Notes: generated by a model not told the origin, from the sequence alone. DNA of 43,997 nt from Prevotella sp. (GCA_017508965.1 JAFWQT010000045.1:1-43997), one strand, 5' to 3'. Positions 8,766 through 18,440 are shown, numbered from the stretch's first letter. Made by a program: numbers and translations.

Positions 8766-11234
8766 TTATCGCGTACTAATTTGAAGTACATTTTCTATTT
8801 TTCGCTTCGGACAATTAACACGTAAAAAAATAGTTCCAGCGGTCTCTGATGACCTAACAGCCACAACCAATTGACCACCAAACAATTTCATCTTTGGTTG
8901 CGTGAAAGGTTCAAGACTCGTTGCATCACCATTACAAACTGCCATAAAACTTCCCTCCCCTTCTACACTCACCTCGATGTCATCATCGGATGTAGCACAA
9001 AGGTTTCCCTTATCATCGGTCATGCTAACTATAACAAACGCCAAGTCATCACCATCAGCTTTCAGGGAAGTTCTGTCTGCCTCTAGTTTAAGGGCAAAAG
9101 GTTTTCCTGAGGTATTGACAGTTTTCTCTCCAGCAGGCTTGCCATCCTTGTCGAATACTACAACTTTCAGTTCGCCCGGCTGATACTTAATATCAGGCCA
9201 TATCAGGCGATAACGGTTTAGGTCGGGCGAGGCAGGCTCAAGAGAAGAAGGACCATCCTTAGACTTAAATGCTTTTCCCTGACTGACTCCATTAACAAAG
9301 AGTTCTGCTGAACCATAATCCGTATAGCACATCACCGGAGTAACCTTTCCTTTTCGCGACGGCCAAGTCCAATGAGGAAGCAAATGAATTGTATGCTCAT
9401 CCTTCCTCCATTGTGAACGATAGAGATAGTAGCGGTCTTTGGGTAATCCTGCCAAATCGCAGATGCCAAAATAGCTACTACGCGATGGCCAATATTCATC
9501 ATATGGAGTTGGCTCGCCAAGATAGTCGAAACCAGTCCACACAAACTGACCAATGGTATAATCCAAGTCATCCATTGCGGCGAAATCAGATTCCGGCAAA
9601 TTGCTCCAAGAGCAATACTGAGTATCATAACTGGTACATTGGCCATCAGGCGACAGTTCCTTGTCCGTCACAACAACAGGAAACTTATACACGCCACGGG
9701 AACTAACCGTGGAAGCTGTTTCCGAACCAAGCAAGAAGCCTTTGGGCAACTGACCAATACTCTTGGGATAATTAAAGACGCGGTAATTAAATCCCGGTAC
9801 ATCCATCACCTGCGCGAAACCACTCTTCAGCGCGTTCTCGGCCTTATCCATGCCTTGCGTAACAGGGCGAGTCTCATCCAACTGATGACACAGTTCTTGA
9901 AGATGTTCCGAAATCTTTCTCCCTTCCTCACTCCATTGCTCAGGAATCTCGTTTCCGATGCTCCACATCACGATGCTCGGATGATTACGGTTCACACGAA
10001 CCAGATTTTCAATGTCCCTGTCAGACCATTCGTCAAAGAAACGTGCATAGCCATTCTTGCATTTGGGGTATCGCCACATGTCGAAACTTTCTGCCATCAC
10101 CATCATGCCCATAGAGTCGCAAATTTCTATCTGCCACTGAGAAGGCATATTGTGAGCAGTACGTATAGCATCGGCACCCATTTCTTTCATCAGCCTAATC
10201 TGGCGAGCCAAAGCCGCCTTATTGACTGCTGCTCCAAGCGGACCTAAATCATGGTGCAAACAAACACCCTTCAATTTTCTTGTCACTCCATTTAGTTGGA
10301 AGCCTCCTTCCTTGCTAACCTTTACCGTTCTGATGCCGGTATTAAACACATAATGGTCAATCATGCGGTTTGCCTGCATCAACCGTATGTCTGCCTTATA
10401 TAAATAAGGTGTCTCCGGTGACCACAAGTTCGGCTTTGAAACGTGCATCCTAGTATGCATACCTGAACCCGGCTCTATATCATTACGGGAAGCGGCCACG
10501 ATGTAGCCTTTGTCGTTAATCAGACTTACTTCCACAGAGAGGTTCTCTTTTTGAAGTTCATTCCACAGGAAACCACAATCCACGTCGATTACCGCTTCAT
10601 CCCTTTCTATTGAAAAAGTACGAACAAAAACCGACCATTCATCTATGCGCGTTAACGAAGCAGAGCTCAGCGTTACGGGGCGATACAAACCTGCTCCTGG
10701 ATACCAGCGCGAACTTTCCTCCTTGTTGCTCAGCTTAACAACGATTTCGTTGCTGCCCACTGTCAGCATGGGTGCAATATCTACACGGAACGCATTATAG
10801 CCGTATGCCCAAGTGGGACTGCTGTCGCCGGTCTTCGGCAGTCCTATAGCATTTGCGAACTTCCCATTTACATAAACGCGGGGCTCAGCCATTGCTCCAT
10901 CAAAAACAAGTATATGACTCCTGCCTTTCAGTTGTTCTTCCGTAAATGTCAAACTGGTCTTATACTCACCGTCACCAATCCAGGGAAGCGCACCCGAACG
11001 GCCACTCTTTTCCGTAGCCTTCGTTTCGCCGTTCTCCTTGATGGCCACCTGCTGAAGGTCCCACTTTTTGTCGAACGGCCCACTAATAGCCCAGTCATGC
11101 GGAACTCTAACCATTTGCCAGTTTTGTCCGTCGCGAGAAAAAGACCATTGTCTTAGCAGCTTGTCACTTCGCTGGGCCTTCACCGAGAGGACTCCCAAGA
11201 GCAACAAGGAAAATAAAAAGAAATGTTTTCTCAT
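8766..11234 (-). CDS. Exported GH2 glycoside hydrolase (beta-galactosidase-like)
   Basis: A protein of 822 residues with a signal peptide (MRKHFFLFSLLLLGVLSVKA, then Q). The fold order is that of family GH2: sugar-binding jelly roll (about 25-185), immunoglobulin-like domain (about 190-295), TIM barrel (about 300-600), then two C-terminal beta domains of the DUF4982/Big kind. The acid/base Glu is in SIGNEIPEQ (about 418) and the nucleophile Glu in GSETAST (about 504), with FVWTGFDYLGEP near the barrel end. It should remove non-reducing beta-linked sugars, most likely galactose, from plant or host glycans in the periplasm or on the surface. Beta-glucuronidase or beta-mannosidase activity cannot be excluded from sequence alone. 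The start lies two bases after the pfkA stop, so it is probably the last gene of a nhaD-pfkA-GH2 transcript. Confidence 0.85.
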   Translation of the reverse strand: MRKHFFLFSLLLLGVLSVKAQRSDKLLRQWSFSRDGQNWQMVRVPHDWAISGPFDKKWDLQQVAIKENGETKATEKSGRSGALPWIGDGEYKTSLTFTEEQLKGRSHILVFDGAMAEPRVYVNGKFANAIGLPKTGDSSPTWAYGYNAFRVDIAPMLTVGSNEIVVKLSNKEESSRWYPGAGLYRPVTLSSASLTRIDEWSVFVRTFSIERDEAVIDVDCGFLWNELQKENLSVEVSLINDKGYIVAASRNDIEPGSGMHTRMHVSKPNLWSPETPYLYKADIRLMQANRMIDHYVFNTGIRTVKVSKEGGFQLNGVTRKLKGVCLHHDLGPLGAAVNKAALARQIRLMKEMGADAIRTAHNMPSQWQIEICDSMGMMVMAESFDMWRYPKCKNGYARFFDEWSDRDIENLVRVNRNHPSIVMWSIGNEIPEQWSEEGRKISEHLQELCHQLDETRPVTQGMDKAENALKSGFAQVMDVPGFNYRVFNYPKSIGQLPKGFLLGSETASTVSSRGVYKFPVVVTDKELSPDGQCTSYDTQYCSWSNLPESDFAAMDDLDYTIGQFVWTGFDYLGEPTPYDEYWPSRSSYFGICDLAGLPKDRYYLYRSQWRKDEHTIHLLPHWTWPSRKGKVTPVMCYTDYGSAELFVNGVSQGKAFKSKDGPSSLEPASPDLNRYRLIWPDIKYQPGELKVVVFDKDGKPAGEKTVNTSGKPFALKLEADRTSLKADGDDLAFVIVSMTDDKGNLCATSDDDIEVSVEGEGSFMAVCNGDATSLEPFTQPKMKLFGGQLVVAVRSSETAGTIFLRVNCPKRKIENVLQISTR

Positions 11235-11236
11235 AA

Positions 11237-12214
11237 TCAGATGCTCAATTCATCAAGAACCTTTATCAGCTTTTTATCAAAAGGCTTGTCAGAACGAATG
11301 GCCTCGCTGAAGGGAACATACACCACTTCATTGTAACGGACGCCAATCATCACGTTGCGCTGCCCCTGACGGATGGCCTCGATGGCCCCCACTCCACAAC
11401 GGCTTGCCAGGATACGGTCGTGAGCCGTGGGACGGCCGCCACGCTGAAGATGGCCAAGAATTGAGACACGTACATCGAATTCGGGGAATTCCTTCTTTAC
11501 ACGATCGGCATAATAGAGAGCACCACACTTAGGACTCTCCGACACAATAACTATACATGATTTCTTCGATTTGCGAATGCCGCGTTCCATGAATCTCGCC
11601 AGCTGGTCAACATCGGTAGAATCCTCTGGAATAATGGCGGCCTCAGCTCCGCAGGCGATGGCTGAGTTCTGAGCCAGGAAACCTGCATCGCGCCCCATTA
11701 CCTCAACAAAGAAAATTCGCTCATGGCTCTGGGCAGTATCACGGATACGGTCCACACATTCCATGATAGTATTCATCGTCGTGTCGTATCCTATCGTAGA
11801 GTCCGTACCATAAAGGTCGTTGTCGATGGTACCAGGCAGTCCGATGATAGGCACATCATACTCTTCGGCAAACACTCTCGCACCTGTCAGCGAACCGTTA
11901 CCACCGATGACCACCAACGCATCGATTTCCTCCTTCTGCATGTTTTCGAAAGCCTTGTCGCGACCTTCCGAAGTCATGAACTCTTTCGAGCGCGCCGTCT
12001 TCAGTATCGTTCCTCCAAGATTAATGATTCCCGACACGTTTTCGGTGGTAAAACTCTTTATCTCGCCGTTGATGAGTCCATCCCATCCGCGATAGATACC
12101 CTTGATTTTATAGCCGTTGTAGATACCGGCACGTGTCACGGCACGTATGGCCGCATTCATTCCCGGAGCATCACCACCTGAGGTCATGATTCCGATAGTC
12201 TTAATTTTTGCCAT
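11237..12214 (-). CDS. pfkA: ATP-dependent 6-phosphofructokinase
   Basis: A cytosolic glycolytic enzyme of 325 residues, the normal bacterial PfkA length. It phosphorylates fructose 6-phosphate to fructose 1,6-bisphosphate. The glycine-rich ATP loop [15 protein letters not shown] is at residues 10-24; PGTIDND carries the catalytic Asp. A Gly rather than Lys in that motif, and a Gly in GGNGS, both point to ATP rather than pyrophosphate as donor. GGNGS has Asn where E. coli PfkA has Asp103, a metal-site position. It starts 40 bases after the antiporter gene and its stop is two bases from the GH2 start. Confidence 0.94.
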   Translation of the reverse strand: MAKIKTIGIMTSGGDAPGMNAAIRAVTRAGIYNGYKIKGIYRGWDGLINGEIKSFTTENVSGIINLGGTILKTARSKEFMTSEGRDKAFENMQKEEIDALVVIGGNGSLTGARVFAEEYDVPIIGLPGTIDNDLYGTDSTIGYDTTMNTIMECVDRIRDTAQSHERIFFVEVMGRDAGFLAQNSAIACGAEAAIIPEDSTDVDQLARFMERGIRKSKKSCIVIVSESPKCGALYYADRVKKEFPEFDVRVSILGHLQRGGRPTAHDRILASRCGVGAIEAIRQGQRNVMIGVRYNEVVYVPFSEAIRSDKPFDKKLIKVLDELSI

Positions 12215-12254
12215 GATTATTAGGTTTTAATAGTTAGATTTTCTGAAGTTTATC

Positions 12255-13601
12255 TTAATGCAACAGATACATCACGCCTAGTCCCAGCAACGACGAGAGA
12301 CACACCATCCAGCCCACATGCCGGAAATACCATCCAATGCGGATACGCTCCATCTTCATCAGCGCAAGTCCTGCCACCGAACCAATCATGAGTACCGAGC
12401 CGCCGGCTGCCGTCGCAAATGCAATGATTATCCAATAGATATCGTTCTGGGGAAGGTCCCTGAAGAACGAAATGAAAGACATCGAGGTGGCAAACGAGTC
12501 GAGCATCGTGCTCACACATCCCGCTATGCATCCCATTATCCAGGGACTCCCGATATGGTCGTTGCATATACCGGCAAGCCATCCGATGGCACCTGTCTCG
12601 TCGACTACCGCTACGGCAAGCATGATGCCCATGATGAAGAGCATCAGCTGAATCACTCCATACTGAAGCGCCAGCGGAACCCGTCGCTGTATCATTTTGT
12701 CAACGTCCATCATGCGACGGTTCATCAGCTCGTCAACAATCCACAAAACACTCAGCACACATAAGGCGCCAAGGAAAGGCGAAAGCTTCGTGATGTTATG
12801 GAAAGTGGGGATAAACCAGAGTCCGCCGATACCCACCACGAGCATGACAAACCTCTGCCATACTTTCAGGTTCGTATCATCGCCTCTATAGGGCATCGTC
12901 CGCCATTGTGAATCGATATGCTCGGGCAATGAGCGAGAGAGCCAGAATGTAGGAATAATCCAGGCGATCAGACAAGGCAGCAGCAACGACATCGAGAAAG
13001 TGGTAGCCGTCACCCAGCTGTTCGTCCACAATACCAGTCCCGTGGGATCGCCTATCACGGTCAGCGCTCCGCCGAAATTAGCCGCCAGCACAATTGCCGA
13101 ACCATAAATCATCCGCTGCGACCGCGAAGGCACCATGTCGTGCATGATAACAAGCATCATGGTCGTCGTGGTAAGGTTGTCAAGATTAGCCGAGATGACA
13201 AACGTGGTAATCGTCATAATCCAAAGCAGTTTCCGGCTGTTGCGTGTACGCATGGTTTGCGTGAGGAAGTCGAAGCACCCGTTGTTGTTGAGGATTTCCA
13301 CTATCGACATCGTTGCCAGCAAGAAAAGCACGATTTCAGCGCCTCGGCCCACGTATTTCAGGAAAATGTTCTGAGCAATGTATTGCTTCACGGCCACACT
13401 CGTGGCATTGGCCCCCGAAAGCCATTCGATGTATTCCGAGGGATGCTGGTCCATCACGAAATCAGTTCCATAGCAGATGTAGAGCACCCAACCGAAAGTG
13501 CCTGCAAACATGGCTGTGGCGGCCTTGTTGATACGGTTAAAGCTTGATGTGGCTATCAAGACAAAACCTACTAATAATATGGCAACAATTATCAACGTCA
13601 T
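12255..13601 (-). CDS. nhaD: NhaD-type sodium/proton antiporter
   Basis: A polytopic inner-membrane protein of 448 residues with about 11-13 hydrophobic segments. Segments such as SANLDNLTTTTMMLV and LAANFGGALTVIGDPTG match the ion-transporter superfamily that includes NhaD and ArsB; the paired unwound helices with Asn/Asp/Thr in these stretches form the ion site in this family. It most likely exports sodium in exchange for protons and helps pH and salt balance. An arsenite or dicarboxylate permease is the main alternative, but no ars genes are near. It has its own -7 element upstream and is followed at 40 bases by pfkA. Confidence 0.85.
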   Translation of the reverse strand: MTLIIVAILLVGFVLIATSSFNRINKAATAMFAGTFGWVLYICYGTDFVMDQHPSEYIEWLSGANATSVAVKQYIAQNIFLKYVGRGAEIVLFLLATMSIVEILNNNGCFDFLTQTMRTRNSRKLLWIMTITTFVISANLDNLTTTTMMLVIMHDMVPSRSQRMIYGSAIVLAANFGGALTVIGDPTGLVLWTNSWVTATTFSMSLLLPCLIAWIIPTFWLSRSLPEHIDSQWRTMPYRGDDTNLKVWQRFVMLVVGIGGLWFIPTFHNITKLSPFLGALCVLSVLWIVDELMNRRMMDVDKMIQRRVPLALQYGVIQLMLFIMGIMLAVAVVDETGAIGWLAGICNDHIGSPWIMGCIAGCVSTMLDSFATSMSFISFFRDLPQNDIYWIIIAFATAAGGSVLMIGSVAGLALMKMERIRIGWYFRHVGWMVCLSSLLGLGVMYLLH

Positions 13602-13614
13602 AATTACACGCCTA

Positions 13615-13622
13615 CAAAAATA
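13615..13622 (-). promoter_or_regulatory. Putative -7 promoter element of the nhaD-pfkA-GH2 unit
   Basis: The minus strand reads TATTTTTG, matching TAnnTTTG, 13 bases before the nhaD start. This would give a very short leader. Confidence 0.4.
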
Positions 13623-13672
13623 GAAAAAATATCGCGAAACACCTACAAATCCCCTCTATTTTTTCAGTTTAT

Positions 13673-15166
13673 TTATCTTTTGAACCGTCCGGCAAGATTC
13701 TGCTTCAGTTTTTTCCAAAGCGAAGTCTTCCTTCGGAGAATCTCAACCGAAACGGCAAGGCTGACCAGCACAAGCACCACGCCCAGCACCCAATAGCTGA
13801 CGCCACCGAGACAACGCGTCACGAAAAAGCCTGCTATGGCCAGGGGCAGTTGGATGGTCGCATACTTCAGCACCATCGGCGACACCTCGTACTTATAGTG
13901 GAAATGCGCAAAAACCCAGATAACGATAATGTCAACCAGTCCTGTCACGAACAGTCCCCATCCTGCTCCCTCAAGTCCCCAGAAGTGATAGCCCAGTATC
14001 ACGGCCGCCACCATGAGAATGCTGCTGTAGGCCTCGAGTACCAAAAAGATTTTCGAGTCGGCCTTGGCAAGGGTCAGATAGGCCACGGGAAGCTTCATAG
14101 CACGCAGATAGAGTGCCAGCACAATCACTTGGGCCATCGGTACGCAAGGCATGAATTTCGATGTGTATAGAATGGGAACCACCAACGGCATGAAAATCAT
14201 GAACGCCAACAGCATCGGCGCAATCAGCAGCAGCGTGACCTCTATCTGACGGTTAATCATCAGGTTGCATGCCGCTACATCCTTGTTCACTCCCGAGAGA
14301 CGCGGGAAATAGTCGGTTTCCATGGCCGTGAACACCATTCCGGCGTAGGTCGTAGTAAGCATGAATCCGGCATTGAAGATACCAAGCACCTCCAGACTGG
14401 CATACTTGCTGAAATAGGAGCGGATGATGAAGTCGGCACCCGTCGTGAAAAGTCCCGATGCCAGGAAGGCAAGTCCCAGCCGCAGCATCTCGTTCCCTTC
14501 TTTAAACACATTATTACGGAACGAAACCTCCAGCGGGAACACTTTTCTGGAATAATGAAGCGTGAACAGCAGCTGCACCAGCACCATCAGCGTCAGGGCA
14601 GGAATAATGCCACGCTGACCGAAGTAATAATAAATAGGAACTGAGATAATCAGGGCGGCCACCATGTTCAGCGTTGAAATCAGGGCCACCTGCTTCAGCT
14701 GCCTCACGCTCTTAAGTATGGCCATCTCGGTTCCAATCAGCACCATCATGCCCACAATAGGGGCAAGCAGCGCAAAGTGCAACTTGTGAGAGCCCCACGA
14801 GAAAGTCAGCACATCGAACGACGAACTCAACAGCAGACAGACCACAACGCCCAGCACGGCAGCCATCAGCGAAAGTGATCGTACCAGCCTCACTATGTTC
14901 CGCAGCATTTCCCTATTGCCGCCTTCGTACACTTCCGAAAGCGTCTTCACCGAGCTGGTGGGCAACCCCAGGTTAGTTGCCGACGAGATGAACGAAATGG
15001 TAGAGGTGAAAAGAGACACCAGTCCCATACCGCCAGGCCCCAGAATGAGCGCCACCAGTTTGGTGCGCACAATGCCTATCAGGATGTTCAGTCCCTGCAT
15101 ACCTCCGAACAATCCGGTGTATTTCAGTATATGGGTATAGCTGCTTTGGTGCTCTTTATTTTCCAT
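13673..15166 (-). CDS. Polysaccharide flippase (Wzx/O-antigen translocase family)
   Basis: An inner-membrane protein of 497 residues with about 12-14 transmembrane segments and the MATE/MVF-like N-terminus seen in Wzx proteins (GGMQGLNILIGIVRTKLVALILGPGGMGL). It should move undecaprenyl-diphosphate-linked oligosaccharides across the inner membrane for Wzy-dependent surface polysaccharide assembly. I chose the ATG at 15164-15166 (MENKEHQ); the frame also opens at a GTG six codons upstream, which is less likely. It is divergent from three glycosyltransferase genes, with which it probably forms a surface glycan cluster. No Wzy polymerase is visible here. Confidence 0.85.
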   Translation of the reverse strand: MENKEHQSSYTHILKYTGLFGGMQGLNILIGIVRTKLVALILGPGGMGLVSLFTSTISFISSATNLGLPTSSVKTLSEVYEGGNREMLRNIVRLVRSLSLMAAVLGVVVCLLLSSSFDVLTFSWGSHKLHFALLAPIVGMMVLIGTEMAILKSVRQLKQVALISTLNMVAALIISVPIYYYFGQRGIIPALTLMVLVQLLFTLHYSRKVFPLEVSFRNNVFKEGNEMLRLGLAFLASGLFTTGADFIIRSYFSKYASLEVLGIFNAGFMLTTTYAGMVFTAMETDYFPRLSGVNKDVAACNLMINRQIEVTLLLIAPMLLAFMIFMPLVVPILYTSKFMPCVPMAQVIVLALYLRAMKLPVAYLTLAKADSKIFLVLEAYSSILMVAAVILGYHFWGLEGAGWGLFVTGLVDIIVIWVFAHFHYKYEVSPMVLKYATIQLPLAIAGFFVTRCLGGVSYWVLGVVLVLVSLAVSVEILRRKTSLWKKLKQNLAGRFKR

Positions 15167-15213
15167 TTTGAAAATAAAACGCACAATTCGGGCATTTATT
15201 ATAAATAAAATCG

Positions 15214-15221
15214 TATCTTTG
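15214..15221 (+). promoter_or_regulatory. -7 promoter element of the glycosyltransferase unit
   Basis: TATCTTTG is a full match to TAnnTTTG. It ends only four bases before the GTG start codon at 15226, so the transcript would start at or next to the start codon. Confidence 0.6.
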
Positions 15222-15225
15222 TGCC

Positions 15226-16095
15226 GTGAAACTGAGCGTAATCATTCCCGTTTACCAAGTTGAGCAGACGCTGGAGCAATGTGTAGGAAGCGTGCTGCAT
15301 CAGGATTTCGAGGATATGGAAATCATCCTCGTTGATGATTCTTCGCCCGACAATTGTCCGCAGATGTGCGACAGCCTTCAGGAAAAAAATCCCGGGATAC
15401 GCGTTATCCACCAACCCAATGGGGGACTGAGTGCCGCCCGCAACACAGGAATTGCCGCCGCAAAAGGTGAGTACATCACTTTCGTTGACAGCGACGACTG
15501 GCTCGACGACAACACTCTGCGCCCGCTGATGGAAATGCTCAGCACCAATCCCGACATTGACCTGCTGGAATATCCCGTCGACATCAAACAGGAAACGCGC
15601 CTGCAACTGTCCGACAACCGCTACATGAACCCCACCGACTACTGGACCGCCACCCGAGCCTACACCCATACCTATGCCTGGAATAAAGTCTATCGCGCCT
15701 CACTCTTTCGTGAAGTCAGCTTCCCTGAAGGCAAAGTCTTCGAAGACGTGTGGACCATTCCCCGTATCCTTCAGCACGCATTGGTGATAGCCACCACCGG
15801 CAGCGGACTATACCACTACCGCAAAAACCCGTCGGGAATAACGGCACAAGCAAAGGGCAACGAACTGACCTCACTCCTCGAGGCTCATCTCAGCAGTCCC
15901 TACCCTGCTCCGCTCAGCTACCTGCTCAACATCCAGCTCGACGTATTCCGGTTTACTCGTCGGATTTTGCTGCCCGACAATCTTCCAACCACTAAGGCTG
16001 ATAGTTTTAAAGACAATATCAAACAGCAATTATATAAAACCATAGGTATCAATAGATTATGCAAGATACACAAAGCATTCATAAGCCTCTGGTGA
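15226..16095 (+). CDS. Family 2 glycosyltransferase
   Basis: A cytosolic or membrane-associated GT-A transferase of 289 residues. The N-terminus reads KLSVIIPVYQVE, with ILVDDSSPDN for the nucleotide-sugar pocket, GLSAARNTGI, and the metal-binding DXD-type motif in FVDSDDW at about residue 90. Donor and acceptor cannot be told from sequence. The start is GTG; there is no in-frame ATG before the conserved core and the upstream frame is closed by TAA at 15202. Its 3' end overlaps the next glycosyltransferase by 37 bases. Along with the divergent flippase it likely builds a surface polysaccharide repeat unit. Confidence 0.88.
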   Translation: MKLSVIIPVYQVEQTLEQCVGSVLHQDFEDMEIILVDDSSPDNCPQMCDSLQEKNPGIRVIHQPNGGLSAARNTGIAAAKGEYITFVDSDDWLDDNTLRPLMEMLSTNPDIDLLEYPVDIKQETRLQLSDNRYMNPTDYWTATRAYTHTYAWNKVYRASLFREVSFPEGKVFEDVWTIPRILQHALVIATTGSGLYHYRKNPSGITAQAKGNELTSLLEAHLSSPYPAPLSYLLNIQLDVFRFTRRILLPDNLPTTKADSFKDNIKQQLYKTIGINRLCKIHKAFISLW

Positions 16096-17042
16096 GCTTC
16101 ATCGTGACCTACTACAACGAGCCGCTCAGTCTGCTCCGCGAATGCCTCGACAGCATCCTTTCGCTCTCGCTCTCGGGCGACGACCGCGAAATACTGCTCA
16201 TCGACGACGGCTCCGATGATAGCCCGCTCAACGAACTCGTGGAGTACCGCGACAACATCGTCTACCTGCGTCAGAAAAACAGCGGCGTAAGTGCCGCGCG
16301 CAACAAGGGCATCACCCTCAGTTCGGGCAAATACATCCAGTTCGTAGATGCCGACGACAGCCTTATCACCTCCGGCTACGAACACAGCCTCGACATCGTC
16401 AGGTACCAGGACCCCGACATTGTGCTTTTCAACTTCACCAAAGAAGGTACCGAGGTGGACACTCCCTATCTGTTCGACGGTCCTGTGTCGGGAAGCGAAT
16501 ACATGCACAACAACAACCTGAAGGCCTCCGTCTGCTCGTACGTCTTCCGCAAAAAGACGCTGGTCGACCTGCGATTCACCGAGGGCATCGAATACGGCGA
16601 GGACGAAGAGTTCACTCCACAGCTCATCCTGCGTGCCGACAAAGTATATTCCACCGACACCTGCGCCTACTACTACCGCGAGCGCCAGGATTCCGTAACC
16701 AACCGCACTTCCACCCGTTCGCTCATCAAGCGGCTCAACGACAGCGAGCACGTCATCTTCTATCTCGACCATCTCGCCAACACCCTGCCCACCGAAGAAC
16801 GTAACGCCCTGCATCGCCGCGTGGCCCAGCTCAGCATGGACTATCTCTACAACACCATCATGCTGACACGCTCTGAGCATCAGCTCAACGAGCGCCTGGA
16901 AAGGCTCAGCAAACAGGGACTCTTCCCCCTCCCCAAACGCGACTACACGCAGAAATACAAGTATTTCGCACGCATGATCAACTCTAGCATGGGGCGTAAG
17001 ATTCTGCTCCGCACCCTGCCCGTCATTAATCATCAGCCATGA
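16059..17042 (+). CDS. Family 2 glycosyltransferase
   Basis: A second GT-A transferase, 327 residues, with LVSFIVTYYNEPLSLL at the N-terminus, LLIDDGSDDS, SGVSAARNKGI and the DXD region in QFVDADDSL at about residue 95. The C-terminal third is Arg/Leu-rich and helical without a clear membrane span. It starts inside the end of the previous gene (37-base overlap) and its stop overlaps the next start in an ATGA, so the three transferases are translated from one message. Specificity is unknown. Confidence 0.88.
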   Translation: MQDTQSIHKPLVSFIVTYYNEPLSLLRECLDSILSLSLSGDDREILLIDDGSDDSPLNELVEYRDNIVYLRQKNSGVSAARNKGITLSSGKYIQFVDADDSLITSGYEHSLDIVRYQDPDIVLFNFTKEGTEVDTPYLFDGPVSGSEYMHNNNLKASVCSYVFRKKTLVDLRFTEGIEYGEDEEFTPQLILRADKVYSTDTCAYYYRERQDSVTNRTSTRSLIKRLNDSEHVIFYLDHLANTLPTEERNALHRRVAQLSMDYLYNTIMLTRSEHQLNERLERLSKQGLFPLPKRDYTQKYKYFARMINSSMGRKILLRTLPVINHQP

Positions 17043-18127
17043 AAATCTTGCTTCTGGGAGAATACAGCAACGTGCATGCCACACTGGCCGAGGGATTACG
17101 CGCCCTGGGCCATCAGGTTACCGTGGCCAGCAACGGCGACTTCTGGAAAAACTATCCCCGCGACATTGACCTCGCCAGAACTCCTAACCATTGGGGCGGC
17201 ATCCGACTCATGGCCAAGGTGGCTACTCTGCTACCCAGTTTCCGGGGTTACGACGTTGTGCAGCTCATCAACCCCATGTTCCTCGAACTCAAGGCTGAGC
17301 GCATTCTGCCCATCTACCGTTATCTCCGTCGCCACAACCGCAAGATGTTCCTTGGTGCTTTTGGCATGGACTACTACTGGGTGAACGAGTGTACCCAGCG
17401 CCGCCATCTCCGCTACAGCGACTTCAACATTGGCGACCAGCTACGCACCAATGTCGAGGCCACCCGCGAGCAGAAAGACTGGTTGGGAACCCCGAAGGAG
17501 AAGCTGAATCGAATCATCGCCGACGACTGCGACGGCATCATTACCGGACTCTACGAATACTGGAGCTGCTATGAGCCCCATTTCCCCGAGAAGACCACCT
17601 TCATTCCCTTCCCCATCCGTCCTGCCACCAGCTTCTCTACCGAGGCACACCAGCCCGTGCGCATCTTCATCGGCATCAACCGCGAGCGCTCCTCTTACAA
17701 AGGCACCGACATCATGCTCCAGGCAGCCCGAGAGGTGGAGGCCCGTCATCCAGCCCTCATGCAGCTCCAGGTCGTCGAAAGCGTGCCGTTCAGCCAGTAC
17801 ACCCTGCTGATGGAGAATTCCGATGCCATCCTAGATCAGCTCTACGCCTACACTCCCTCGATGAATCCCCTCGAAGCCATGAAGAAAGGAATCATCTGCA
17901 TTGGCGGCGGCGAGCCAGAGAACTACGAGATTATAGGCGAGACCGAGCTCCGTCCCATCATCAATGTCGAGCCAACCAAAGAAAGCGTAGTAAGCGCCCT
18001 CGAGCAACTTGTCCTTCATCCCGAGGCAATTCCCGAACTGAAGCGCCAAAGCGTGGAATACATCAGCCGACATCACGACTACCTGAAGGTTGCCCGCCAG
18101 TACCTCGATTTCTGGAATTCGAAGTAA
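17039..18127 (+). CDS. Glycosyltransferase of GT-B (GT4-like) type
   Basis: A protein of 362 residues beginning MKILLLGEYSNVHATLAEGLRALGH in the way of GT-B glycosyltransferases. The second half has the donor-binding side, with IFIGINRERSSYKGTDIMLQA, a helix containing the expected Lys, and SMNPLEAMKKGIICIGGGEPENYEI resembling the GT4 E(x7)E region. It uses an unknown nucleotide sugar. It is the last gene of the three-transferase message, joined by ATGA overlap; a weak hairpin and T run follow about 45 bases downstream. Confidence 0.82.
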   Translation: MKILLLGEYSNVHATLAEGLRALGHQVTVASNGDFWKNYPRDIDLARTPNHWGGIRLMAKVATLLPSFRGYDVVQLINPMFLELKAERILPIYRYLRRHNRKMFLGAFGMDYYWVNECTQRRHLRYSDFNIGDQLRTNVEATREQKDWLGTPKEKLNRIIADDCDGIITGLYEYWSCYEPHFPEKTTFIPFPIRPATSFSTEAHQPVRIFIGINRERSSYKGTDIMLQAAREVEARHPALMQLQVVESVPFSQYTLLMENSDAILDQLYAYTPSMNPLEAMKKGIICIGGGEPENYEIIGETELRPIINVEPTKESVVSALEQLVLHPEAIPELKRQSVEYISRHHDYLKVARQYLDFWNSK

Positions 18128-18170
18128 CCCCTCCATACCTCCCCTGGGGAGTTACATTGTTCCAAAACAG

Positions 18171-18205
18171 CTGAAAAGTCCCTGTTTATCGGAGTTTCAG
18201 TTTTT
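18171..18205 (+). terminator. Possible terminator after the glycosyltransferase unit
   Basis: CTGAAA (18171-18176) pairs with TTTCAG (18195-18200), followed directly by TTTTT. The loop is long, so this is a modest candidate. Just upstream, 18125-18156 can form a second imperfect hairpin from GTAACCCC and GGGGAGTTAC. Confidence 0.4.
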
Positions 18206-18220
18206 AATAAGCAAAGGGTT

Positions 18221-18385
18221 GTCCTCTAAAGTCCAGACAAATTCCTTCCAAAGTTCAGAAGCTGGCCTTCCAAAGTTTAGAAGCAAGCCTTCCAAAGTTT
18301 AGAAGCAAGCCTTCCAATAGGCGGAAGCAGACCATCTAATAGGCGGAAACTGGGCATCCAAAGGGCGGAAGCACGCTTTCCGACC
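18221..18385. repeat. 22-bp degenerate tandem repeat array (array A)
   Basis: Six contiguous 22-bp units begin at 18244, 18266, 18288, 18310, 18332 and 18354, with a diverged unit before and a partial one after. The shared core is CCTTCCAAAG, then a variable tetranucleotide, then GAAGC; two units are identical. Some units can fold CTTCC against GGAAG. There is no spacer between units and no coding frame, since 22 is not a multiple of three. It lies between the convergent glycosyltransferase unit and rpsP. A second array of the same family is at 30219-30354. Confidence 0.85.
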
Positions 18386-18405
18386 ATAACCTCCCCGATA
18401 CACAC

Positions 18406-18440
18406 AAAAAATTAGGGGCTGTATCTTTCGATGCAACCCC
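18406..18440 (-). terminator. Intrinsic terminator of rpsP
   Basis: On the minus strand GGGGTTGCATC pairs with GATACAGCCCC across a GAAA loop (one mismatch, one wobble) and is followed by TAATTTTTT. It lies about 28 bases after the rpsP stop. Confidence 0.8.

Noticed and set aside
15918..17084. 388-codon minus-strand frame across two glycosyltransferase genes
   Set aside because: Antisense to two genes with clear GT-A motifs; Val/Glu/Ala-rich low-quality translation.
18244..18375. Regular repeats that could suggest a CRISPR array
   Set aside because: Units of 22 bp follow each other directly with no spacers, drift in sequence, and no cas gene lies in the window.
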